Of a stretch of 32,497 bases of DNA, positions 17,405-23,604 are shown one piece after another. The number at the start of each line of letters is the position of its first letter. Position 1 is the first letter of the stretch. The notes below the pieces were generated by a model, which saw nothing but the letters and a program-made list of their open reading frames with translations, was not told where the DNA came from and searched no databases. Both the position numbers and the translations under genes were made by a program. Where the stretch lies: assembly GCA_014237915.1 (NCBI GenBank), contig JABACC010000011.1, positions 1 through 32,497 of the forward strand. Reading direction: 5' to 3'. Source of the DNA: Candidatus Paceibacter sp. GTDB lineage: Bacteria; Patescibacteriota; Minisyncoccia; Phycocordibacterales; GCA-2747955.

Positions 17405-17489
17405 GGAGATGTGTCTGAGTGGTTTAAGGTGCATCGTTGGAAACGATGTGTGCGGCAACGCACCGCAGGTTCGAATCCTGTCATCTCCG
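17405..17489 (+). tRNA. tRNA-Ser(GGA)
   Basis: The acceptor GGAGATG/CATCTCC is perfect with discriminator G. The anticodon stem CATCG/CGATG holds loop TTGGAAA, giving anticodon GGA (reads UCC/UCU). The long variable arm GTGCG-GCAA-CGCAC is the class II signature of Ser. The T loop is TTCGAAT. No CCA is encoded. A stem-loop terminator follows at 17499. The track ORFs at 17242 and 17318 are antisense tRNA artefacts. Confidence 0.97.
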
Positions 17490-17498
17490 CAAAAATAG

Positions 17499-17525
17499 AA
17501 AATCAAAATTTATTTTGATTTTTTT
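17499..17525 (+). terminator. tRNA-Ser terminator
   Basis: The 10-bp stem AAAATCAAAA/TTTTGATTTT has a TTTA loop and is followed by Ts. Confidence 0.65.
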
Positions 17526-17535
17526 AATTTTTTCA

Positions 17536-17612
17536 GGAGATGACAGGATTCGAAAAAAGCGAAATATATTTTTTCAAACAAAGTGAGAAAAAATTTGAGC
17601 GTCGGGGCAGCG
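17536..17612. repeat. tRNA-linked repeat, copy A (carries inverted tRNA-Ser 3' end)
   Basis: The first 19 bp (17536-17554) are the exact reverse complement of the tRNA-Ser 3' end (17470-17488). They continue into ~58 bp (AAAAAGCGAAATATATTTTT ... GTCGGGGCAGCG) that recur, inverted, at 23032-23103 beside tRNA-Arg with about 85% identity by eye. Confidence 0.85.
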
Positions 17613-17665
17613 AGTACTTAAATTTTTGAGCCACAAAGTGGTGATAAAAATTTTATTACTGGCGC

Positions 17666-17697
17666 CGAATCCACTACATCTTCCGCAAAAATAGAAA
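17666..17697 (+). repeat. Diverged direct copy of the tRNA-Ser 3' end and flank
   Basis: CGAATCCACTACATCTTCCG followed by CAAAAATAGAAA resembles the tRNA 3' end and its downstream flank (17472-17500) with a few changes. It could be a decayed attachment-type repeat. The rest of 17613-17788 holds no gene that I can see. Confidence 0.6.
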
Positions 17698-17699
17698 TT

Positions 17700-17718
17700 A
17701 TATGTGTCTCACACATAT
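17700..17718. terminator. Small hairpin downstream of ycaO
   Basis: The 8-bp stem ATATGTGT/ACACATAT has a CTC loop, with T5 on the plus side. Its role as a ycaO terminator is uncertain. Confidence 0.35.
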
Positions 17719-17788
17719 GTTTTTGAGATATTCTAGATGCAGTTATAGAAGAAAAGTTGACACATAGAAGAAACGTTTATTATTTATT

Positions 17789-19255
17789 TTAGGTAAGGAT
17801 AGGAGTAGTGTAAAAATCTCTGAGCCCCTCCTTATCTTTAAACATTTTAAGTCTTTTTCCCACTCTTTCAAGCCTCTTGTCTGAGCAGACTGCCTTATCT
17901 ACCCAAATACGTAAAACCTCTAAACCTCCTTGTTCTCCAAGAGGGGTAACTAGTAGGTTATATTTTTTATTTTTTAAAACAGCGAGTACTTGATCAAAAT
18001 TACTAATTTGTAAATCTTTATTCCATTCTTTGTCTGAAGGATCCGTTAAGTGTTTAATATATGGAGCAAAAAGTGGATCTGACCATGCAAGTATTGGGTC
18101 ACCCATCACATTATCAATTCCTACTATTTGTTTCCAACCATCATATTTATGAGCGAACTTATACATTCCTGAATACATCTGTAAAGCTTCTACCACTCCT
18201 CTTTCAATTGCAGTATTCCAAGAAAACCCTGTGCCAACACCATGAGTAAATGCAGGTATGCGTCCTTCTTTATCAACCAAAACAACATGTGCTATTGGTA
18301 TTCCCCAATCAAGAGACATATCTTTAACAAATAATTCAAAACCCTTGCTTTCTAATTCATTTTTAATATTTAAAATATTTTCATCCAAATATCTAACTTC
18401 GTTAAATTTAATATCTGGATGGTTCATGTGGGTACGCATAGTAATCCAGTATGCATCTCTCTCTAATACCTCAAACAAACCACTAATTATTGCTTCTTCT
18501 TTAGAACTTCCAGCAGCGAGCCCTGTTGTATGAGAAAATCCAAATAACTTCAAGCCTATTTTCTGTGTCTCATATTGATAATATGCTAGATCCGCTGGAA
18601 AGTATGTTGCTTCTTTGCTAAATAAGTCATATGAGGGAACCCATTCAGTCACAGTATCATCTGAATATGTATCTCTTGGTCCTAATTCTTGATCAAAAAA
18701 GTATTTTTTATTTTTAAATAAATCCTTAGCAGTATTTAAAATAATTTTCTCAGGAGCAGATATTGCAACGATTCTTTCAACGGCTTCAGCGAGTGCCGAT
18801 CTTTGAGCCTGCGTATCATTCAACCCCTTTCCTTCTGAGATCACCTCTCCTTCATTACTAAGTACTTCATATACGTGACATAAATCACTTAATTTTTTTG
18901 AAATGTACTCTCGTTTTTTTAAAACATAACCCTTACTGGAAACAAATGACTCTATGTTTTTCCAATCTAAATTCTTTGAGTTAGAAAAAATACGAGTTCC
19001 TTTTACTTCTGTCTTCTTAAAATCTAACTCTGTCCTCTTTGGGTCAAGAGGAATTGAAAGTGAAACTGCTTCATGGCTATCCATCATTTCACTTACTATT
19101 TCTTCATCTTGTTCTAAAAAATCACCTACCAATTTTTTTGAAAACATAGAAAAAACACGTTTTGTTTTCTCTAATGAATAGGTTGAGTATATTTTTGATG
19201 ACTTTATGTCATATATACCAATACCTGGGAGAAAGGTGTAAACGTGCTTATTCAT
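17789..19255 (-). CDS. YcaO-domain ATP-dependent peptide-modifying enzyme
   Basis: The product has 488 residues. YcaO enzymes activate peptide backbone amides with ATP to form azolines, thioamides or amidines. The three ATP/Mg-binding segments are in order: SALAEAVERIVA (153-164), AGSSKEEAIISGLFEVLERDA (248-268) and NTAIERGVVEAL (347-358). Residues 1-115 are an unrecognised N-terminal region that could recognise the precursor. The C-terminus (FYTTPILT) lacks the PxPxP tail of azoline-forming YcaOs. No TfuA, E1-like/Ocin-ThiF or SagB-like gene is adjacent. The putative precursor lies 21 bp upstream; a TATAAT overlapping the precursor stop may give extra transcription. By eye, this gene has fewer A/T runs than its neighbours, which hints at transfer. 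Family call is firm; chemistry is unknown. Confidence 0.93.
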   Translation of the reverse strand: MNKHVYTFLPGIGIYDIKSSKIYSTYSLEKTKRVFSMFSKKLVGDFLEQDEEIVSEMMDSHEAVSLSIPLDPKRTELDFKKTEVKGTRIFSNSKNLDWKNIESFVSSKGYVLKKREYISKKLSDLCHVYEVLSNEGEVISEGKGLNDTQAQRSALAEAVERIVAISAPEKIILNTAKDLFKNKKYFFDQELGPRDTYSDDTVTEWVPSYDLFSKEATYFPADLAYYQYETQKIGLKLFGFSHTTGLAAGSSKEEAIISGLFEVLERDAYWITMRTHMNHPDIKFNEVRYLDENILNIKNELESKGFELFVKDMSLDWGIPIAHVVLVDKEGRIPAFTHGVGTGFSWNTAIERGVVEALQMYSGMYKFAHKYDGWKQIVGIDNVMGDPILAWSDPLFAPYIKHLTDPSDKEWNKDLQISNFDQVLAVLKNKKYNLLVTPLGEQGGLEVLRIWVDKAVCSDKRLERVGKRLKMFKDKEGLRDFYTTPILT

Positions 19256-19275
19256 AATTATTTTATTTTATTGAT

Positions 19276-19281
19276 ATTATA
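19276..19281 (-). promoter_or_regulatory. Internal -10 box before ycaO
   Basis: GC-TATAAT overlaps the stop of the small peptide gene, 20 nt before the ycaO ATG. It may allow independent ycaO transcription. Confidence 0.4.
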
Positions 19282-19483
19282 GCGCAAAAGTTGCTAATGA
19301 AGATCCTTGTCCTGCAAATACACCAAGGTTGATTTTCTTTGGGGTTTTCACAGTAGCCTCTTCCTTGCCTTGTCCAGCTAAAACATTCTTAACCAATAAT
19401 GAAGCTGTTGCCTTACCTTTTCCCTGTCCTGCAAAGAATGAGCCTGTTGCATAACTTCTGGTTCGTATTGTTTTTATATTCAT
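19277..19483 (-). CDS. Candidate multicore RiPP precursor peptide, three AGQG repeats
   Basis: The product has 68 residues. A short basic N-terminus (MNIKTIRTRSYATG) is followed by three repeats: FFAGQGKGKAT, VLAGQGKEEAT and VFAGQGSSLAT. AGQG begins at residues 18, 36 and 57. Conserved positions are hydrophobic-(F/L)-AGQG-x3-AT; linkers are Lys-rich. There are no cysteines, so any azoline chemistry would need Ser/Thr; Thr closes every repeat. It is 21 bp upstream of ycaO on the same strand and divergent from the TrmB regulator, the expected place for a substrate gene. Repetition in a short peptide beside YcaO suggests a multicore precursor; that is inference. TATAAA lies ~5 nt before the ATG, and an upstream -35 overlaps a palindromic operator candidate. 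Confidence 0.75.
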   Translation of the reverse strand: MNIKTIRTRSYATGSFFAGQGKGKATASLLVKNVLAGQGKEEATVKTPKKINLGVFAGQGSSLATFAL

Positions 19484-19542
19484 AAATATTTATATATTTA
19501 ACTAATAATGGTTATATGATATACCTTTTTATAATTTTTGTC

Positions 19543-19557
19543 ATATTTGTCAAATAT
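19543..19557. promoter_or_regulatory. Palindromic operator candidate 1
   Basis: ATATTTGTCAAATAT is a 15-bp perfect palindrome. On the minus strand it contains TTGACA, usable as a -35 for the peptide gene. Confidence 0.6.
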
Positions 19558-19600
19558 ATTTGCTATTTTAACTAAAAAAGTATATATTTATATATACATT

Positions 19601-19611
19601 ATTTGTCAAAT
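19601..19611. promoter_or_regulatory. Palindromic operator candidate 2
   Basis: ATTTGTCAAAT is an 11-bp perfect palindrome and the same core as 19543-19557. It overlaps the start of the TrmB gene, fitting autoregulation. Confidence 0.6.
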
Positions 19612-19614
19612 CAT

Positions 19615-20367
19615 ATGACTTATTCAAAAAATAAAGAAAATTTACTTAAAATATTAGAAAAAATAGGACTCTCGGAGAACGAATCAGCAGTCTATCTCTC
19701 CTCCTTGTCTCTTGGTCCAGCCAAGGTTGTTGATATTGCAAAAAACTCTGAAGTAAAAAGAACTACTGTGTATGCAGTTATTGAATCGCTACAACAAAAA
19801 GGACTTGTCCGTAAAGACATAGAAGGTTTTAAGAATATTTTTATACCTGAAGATCCTCTAAGGCTTGAAACAATCCTAGAGGAACGAAACAAAGAATTTC
19901 ATAATCTTTTACCAGAGCTTAAATCTTTATATAACTTGGAAGGATCTGATGCGATTATTAAATATTACGATACTCCAGAGGGAGTAAGAAATGTTTGGAG
20001 ACAAGTATTGAGTGAACTAAAAAATACGGATGATTATTTTGTAATTGGTGATCCTGAAATATATGCATCTGGAAACGAAAAATTCTTTAAAGATTTTATT
20101 AAAAAACGTATTCGCAAAAAATTAAATGCAAAACTACTATTAACTGAATCTGATCTTGCACGAGAATACCAAAAATACCAAGATAATTATAGTGAGGAGG
20201 TGAAGATACTGCCACATAATGTTTCAATTGATACAAATGTACTTATTACTAATAAACGAATAATTATTCAACAAATTATTGACCCTCATATGACAATTGT
20301 TATTGAAAATAAAAGTATTGTGGATCTTCAAAAGACTCTTTTCAATCTCCTATGGGAAAAATATTAA
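19615..20367 (+). CDS. TrmB-family transcriptional regulator
   Basis: The product has ~250 residues from ATG 19615; the track uses TTG 19603, which overlaps a palindrome. The N-terminal winged helix-turn-helix is clear (AKVVDIAKNSEVKRTTVYAV, then IESLQQKGLVRKDI). A linker helix follows, and then the TrmB-type effector/dimerisation region (KYYDTPEGVRNVWRQVL, then GDPEIYASGNEKFFKDF). Being divergent from the peptide-ycaO pair, with ATTTGTCAAAT boxes in between, it is the likely local regulator, possibly responding to a small ligand. The dikinase-like gene starts 1 bp after its stop, so the two are co-transcribed. Confidence 0.88.
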   Translation: MTYSKNKENLLKILEKIGLSENESAVYLSSLSLGPAKVVDIAKNSEVKRTTVYAVIESLQQKGLVRKDIEGFKNIFIPEDPLRLETILEERNKEFHNLLPELKSLYNLEGSDAIIKYYDTPEGVRNVWRQVLSELKNTDDYFVIGDPEIYASGNEKFFKDFIKKRIRKKLNAKLLLTESDLAREYQKYQDNYSEEVKILPHNVSIDTNVLITNKRIIIQQIIDPHMTIVIENKSIVDLQKTLFNLLWEKY

Positions 20368-20368
20368 T

Positions 20369-21982
20369 ATGATATTAAAATATTCACAATTAAATAAATA
20401 CAAAAAAATAGTGGGAAATAAAGCTTATAATTTTTCTATGATTCCAAAAAGATTAACCCCAAAAGGTATAATAATTTATGAAGAAGAAAAAAAACTGAAT
20501 AATAAAGATATTAGAAAAATAAAAAAATGGACAGAAAAAATAAATATTAATGCAAAATATGCTGTAAGATCCTCAACTAAAAAAGAGGATGCTAGGAAGA
20601 GTGCTGCAGCTGGACTAAGTGATTCTTTTATATCTGTTTCAAAAGATGCCATTTTTAAAAAAATAGATTTATGCTTGAAAAAAACTAACACTGTCATTGT
20701 TCAAGAGATGGTTAACGCAAAAATTTCTGGAGTTTGTTTCACTGACATAAAAATAGATAAAAAACCCAGAATGTATGCTGAATTAAATGAGGGCTTTTGT
20801 GACAAAGTTGTTTTGGGAGATATTAAAGAAAAAATATATTTAAGAAAAGATATTGACTTACCTGATTGTTTTTCGAAACTGTTAACATTAAAACAGCAAA
20901 TGAATCTAAAAAAAGAATGTTTGTTTTTAGAAAAATTATTTAAATTTAAGCAAGATATAGAATTTTCTTTTGATGAAAAAGGTAAACTATATATTTTGCA
21001 ATCTAGAGATATAACCAAAAAATTAGAAATTCCAAACTATTTATTTTTAAGCCATAGTAGAAAAAATTCTTTCTTAAAAATTCTCTTAAATGAGAGCTTG
21101 CACTTGAAAAATACTTTTTTAAAAGAAAATAACTTGGCTTTAGAAACTTTCTGTATGAAAGATAAAAAAACAGGATATTTTGATTTTTATATAAGGCAAA
21201 TGGATATGTTGGATGTTTGCAACCAAAGAGCTGTTTTGGCTGAAAAAAAAATATTTTTAAAAAAAATATTAAAAAATTTTGATATAAGTATCGACAAAAT
21301 CAAAGAACTAGAAATAAATTTAGAAAATAATTATTTTAATAAAAAAAATTTTTTTGAAACATTGTTAAATTTTTTACTTTATTCTGATCTTTTTTTAACA
21401 TTTTGCTATTCTACAAAAGATAAAGAATTTTCAAAAATTTTTGCAGAAAAAAGAAAAAAAACAGAAGAATATTCTTCTGTTCCTGACAAGCTTATAGATT
21501 TAGCTTATGAAAAAAAATTTTTGACCAAGGAAAATATGAATCTTTTTTATGTTTATTATAAAAGAAAATTTTTTAACAAAGTTTTATTTGAAAAATACAT
21601 GAAAGAAAATAATTTATTTTTTTACAAAGAAACATTTTTTTTACAAAAAAATAATATACTTTTTAGTCACTTTGTATTTCCGAAAAAAATAAAGGGAGTT
21701 ATTCAATTTGTTTATAACAAAAAAGATATGGTTAATTTTAAAAAAGGAAATATATTGGTAACAACAATGACAAGTCCAAATTTTTATGAATGTATGAATA
21801 AATCAAAAGGAATAATAACTGAAGAAGGAGGTTTTTTATCGCATGCATCCATAACCGCAAGAGAAAAAGAAATTCCTTGCATTATTGGAGTTGGGAGGAA
21901 AATAAGAAAATTTAAAAATGGAGACGTTGTTTCCTTTAACCCTAAAAAAGGTAATATAGAAATAATTTCTCAAAAAAAATAG
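20369..21982 (+). CDS. PEP-synthase-like ATP-grasp/phosphohistidine protein without PEP/pyruvate domain
   Basis: The product has 537 residues from ATG 20369; the track start at 20297 overlaps the TrmB gene. The N-terminal region follows the PPDK/PEP-synthase ATP-grasp: VGNKAYNFSMIPKRLTPKG, YAVRSSTKKEDA, IVQEMVNAKISGVCFTDI, and DIEFSFDEKGKLYILQSRDI. The C-terminal mobile domain has EEGGFLSHASITARE with the phospho-accepting His. The middle (about 235-430) is unrecognised and there is no C-terminal TIM barrel. This layout (ATP-grasp, variable middle, phosphohistidine) resembles rifampin phosphotransferases, so it may phosphorylate an unknown acceptor. It is in operon with TrmB. Composition is more A-rich than ycaO. 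Confidence 0.82.
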   Translation: MILKYSQLNKYKKIVGNKAYNFSMIPKRLTPKGIIIYEEEKKLNNKDIRKIKKWTEKININAKYAVRSSTKKEDARKSAAAGLSDSFISVSKDAIFKKIDLCLKKTNTVIVQEMVNAKISGVCFTDIKIDKKPRMYAELNEGFCDKVVLGDIKEKIYLRKDIDLPDCFSKLLTLKQQMNLKKECLFLEKLFKFKQDIEFSFDEKGKLYILQSRDITKKLEIPNYLFLSHSRKNSFLKILLNESLHLKNTFLKENNLALETFCMKDKKTGYFDFYIRQMDMLDVCNQRAVLAEKKIFLKKILKNFDISIDKIKELEINLENNYFNKKNFFETLLNFLLYSDLFLTFCYSTKDKEFSKIFAEKRKKTEEYSSVPDKLIDLAYEKKFLTKENMNLFYVYYKRKFFNKVLFEKYMKENNLFFYKETFFLQKNNILFSHFVFPKKIKGVIQFVYNKKDMVNFKKGNILVTTMTSPNFYECMNKSKGIITEEGGFLSHASITAREKEIPCIIGVGRKIRKFKNGDVVSFNPKKGNIEIISQKK

Positions 21983-22004
21983 AAATAAAATTTAGATTTT
22001 AAAG

Positions 22005-22037
22005 AAAAAGGATTTTGCCGAAGGCAAAATCCTTTTT
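22005..22037. terminator. AAGGATTTTGCC hairpin after the dikinase-like gene
   Basis: A 15-bp perfect stem with a GAA loop is followed by T-rich sequence. It is a member of the palindrome family. Confidence 0.8.
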
Positions 22038-22061
22038 GTTTTTATTTTAAAAATAAATTTT

Positions 22062-22102
22062 AAAATAAAGAGTGCGGGCCGAAGGCCCGCACTCTTTATT
22101 TT
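22062..22102. terminator. GC-rich hairpin downstream of dsbA-like gene
   Basis: A 19-bp perfect stem (AAAGAGTGCGGGCC) with a GAA loop and A/T tails. It is a likely bidirectional terminator between convergent genes. Confidence 0.85.
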
Positions 22103-22128
22103 TTTTAAATTTCCTTAATTTTAAAAAA

Positions 22129-22887
22129 TTAACTTTCTAAAAATTGATCAATAGCATTTTTCAAAATATTGTAATCTGCAATTGCTTTTATTGATTCCCC
22201 GTCTGCTGTTTGTGCAAAAACAGTTGGTGTTCCGTTTACACCCGCTCCTGCTCCTTCAGCGAAAGCTTCGTCAATAATTGGTCTTGTTTCCTCGTTTTGG
22301 TAACAAGTTGTGAATTTTTCTCTATCTACTCCTAAATCTTCAGCAATGTCTGGAAGTTTTGAAAGGTCGTATCTTCCGTCGGAAGATGTGGTTGCAAAAG
22401 TATGGTCAACAAATTCAAAAAACTTTTCCTCACCTCCGTATTTTGCAATACATTCAGCTGCAACTGCTTGCTCGTCGGCTGAAGCGTGAAGCTCTCTTGA
22501 AATATAAGGAACGGCTAATGGAAAGTGTCTGAAAACAAAAGCTACCCTTTCATCGTTTTGGTAATCTTCTTTTAACAGGGTAAGTGCGGTGTCGTGATAT
22601 CTTTTACAAAAAGGACATTCTAAATCAGAATATTCAACTATAAAAATTTCAGCATCTAAACTTCCGATAATATGATCGTCTTTTGAAACTCTTTTTGGTG
22701 GTAAAATTTCTGGCTCGTATTCTTCTTGGAAAGAGTTTAGTCCTCTACTGCTTTGGTTTTCTTCTGCTCTGTTGTGGCTACTTGAATTTGCTTGATCAGA
22801 ACTTCCCGGATTTGAAAAAATGACAGCAAGAGCAATAATAACTCCAGCGATGACAATAGCTATTGGTAACAAAATATTGTTTTTCAT
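22129..22887 (-). CDS. DsbA/DsbG-like thioredoxin-fold oxidoreductase, membrane-anchored
   Basis: The product has 252 residues from ATG 22887 (MKNNILLPIAIVIAGVIIAL, signal anchor). The track start at 22986 adds 33 residues upstream of the promoter GCTATAAT and is rejected. The thioredoxin-like domain has the CPFC active site in YSDLECPFCKRYHD, an FRHFPL segment, and the cis-proline loop in NGTPTVFAQ. It likely forms or shuffles disulfides outside the membrane; the Cys-repeat protein at 10276 and the small Cys-containing secreted protein at 25376 are plausible clients (inference). It lies between the YcaO locus and tRNA-Arg. Confidence 0.92.
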   Translation of the reverse strand: MKNNILLPIAIVIAGVIIALAVIFSNPGSSDQANSSSHNRAEENQSSRGLNSFQEEYEPEILPPKRVSKDDHIIGSLDAEIFIVEYSDLECPFCKRYHDTALTLLKEDYQNDERVAFVFRHFPLAVPYISRELHASADEQAVAAECIAKYGGEEKFFEFVDHTFATTSSDGRYDLSKLPDIAEDLGVDREKFTTCYQNEETRPIIDEAFAEGAGAGVNGTPTVFAQTADGESIKAIADYNILKNAIDQFLES

Positions 22888-22966
22888 AAATATAAATTTA
22901 ATTATTAATGGAAAAATTATAGCATTTTGAAAAATTTTAAAAAAATAAATTTTTTGGGTTTTGGGC

Positions 22967-22995
22967 GGGTGGATTTTGCGAAGCAAAATCCACCC
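22967..22995. repeat. GGGTGGATTTTGC palindrome
   Basis: A 13-bp perfect stem with a GAA loop lies upstream of the dsbA-like gene. It is a family member. Confidence 0.8.
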
Positions 22996-23031
22996 AAAAA
23001 AAAATTCCTTTCAGTCAAAATTTTAAGTGGC

Positions 23032-23103
23032 CGCTGCCCCGCCGTTCAAATTTTTCTCACTTTGTTCGAAAAATATATTTCACTTTTTTCGATTCCTGCC
23101 AAA
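23032..23103. repeat. tRNA-linked repeat, copy B (carries inverted tRNA-Arg 3' end)
   Basis: The last 16 bp (TTCGATTCCTGCCAAA, 23088-23103) are an exact inverted copy of the 3' end of tRNA-Arg (minus strand, 23152-23223). The rest (CGCTGCCCCGCCGTTC ... TATATTTCACTTTT) is the inverted counterpart of copy A at 17536-17612. Confidence 0.85.
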
Positions 23104-23151
23104 TTCGAAAAAATATAAAAACAAAATATTAATTTGGTTTTTTATTTTTTG

Positions 23152-23223
23152 TCTCTTTGGCAGGAATCGAACCTACATTTTAGCTTCCGCAAAGCCATGT
23201 TCTATCCGTTGAACTACAAAGAG
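23152..23223 (-). tRNA. tRNA-Arg(GCG)
   Basis: A 72-nt cloverleaf has acceptor CTCTTTG/CAAAGAG with discriminator A, D stem GTTC/GAAC, anticodon stem TGGCT/AGCTA with loop TTGCGGA (anticodon GCG, reading CGC and probably CGU), and T stem GTAGG/CCTGC with loop TTCGATT. C35 and an A in the D loop fit Arg identity. Most bacteria use ACG (inosine-modified) for this box. No CCA is encoded. Confidence 0.93.
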
Positions 23224-23251
23224 TTTTTGAATAAAAATTATAACAAAAAAT

Positions 23252-23278
23252 AAAAAATTTCCCTTCGGGAAATTTTTT
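23252..23278 (-). terminator. rpsT terminator
   Basis: The 12-bp stem AAAAAATTTCCC/GGGAAATTTTTT with a TTC loop overlaps the rpsT stop codon by 2 nt. The next gene downstream is tRNA-Arg. Confidence 0.75.
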
Positions 23279-23537
23279 AGATTTTGTTAACTGATGTTGA
23301 AAGTCTTGATTTTTTTCTTGAAGCTGTATTTTTTTTAATAACTCCTTTTTTTGCAGCTTTATCAATTGCTTTGTAAACTTTTGACATAAGTTTTTCCGCT
23401 TCCGGTTTTTTCTTTTCTTGAACTAAAGTATTTAAATCTTTTACATTTTTTCTCATTTCACGAATTTTTCTTAAATTAAAAACTTTTTTCCTTTCAGAAC
23501 TTCTTATTCTTTTTTTAGCTGATTTTGTAATTGCCAT
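23277..23537 (-). CDS. rpsT: 30S ribosomal protein S20
   Basis: The product has 86 residues, highly basic and helical. Its start (MAITKSAKKRIRSSERKK) and the middle KKGVIKKNTASRKKSRLS are typical of S20, which binds 16S rRNA early in 30S assembly. Length is normal. TATAAT lies 13 nt before the ATG with no SD, so the leader would be only ~6 nt. The smaller track ORF 23180-23365 is a shadow. It is divergent from ruvA. Confidence 0.96.
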   Translation of the reverse strand: MAITKSAKKRIRSSERKKVFNLRKIREMRKNVKDLNTLVQEKKKPEAEKLMSKVYKAIDKAAKKGVIKKNTASRKKSRLSTSVNKI

Positions 23538-23550
23538 AATATTTTGGTAT

Positions 23551-23556
23551 ATTATA
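23551..23556 (-). promoter_or_regulatory. -10 box of rpsT
   Basis: TATAAT (in GATATAATATACC) lies 13 nt before the rpsT ATG. Confidence 0.55.
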
Positions 23557-23604
23557 TCAATTAGAGTAAAATTGCAAGAAAAATCTTAATTAAAATTATA
23601 AAAA

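Noticed and set aside
17242-17506. Track ORFs starting MTGFEPAVRC and containing DRIRTCGALP on the minus strand
   Set aside because: They are antisense translations of the tRNA-Ser gene and its flank, a known annotation artefact.
20297-20368. Upstream start of the dikinase-like ORF
   Set aside because: It overlaps the 3' end of the TrmB gene in another frame; ATG 20369 gives a tight 1-bp operon junction.
22888-22986. Upstream start of the DsbA-like ORF
   Set aside because: It lies across a promoter and hairpin; the signal anchor begins at MKNNILLP.
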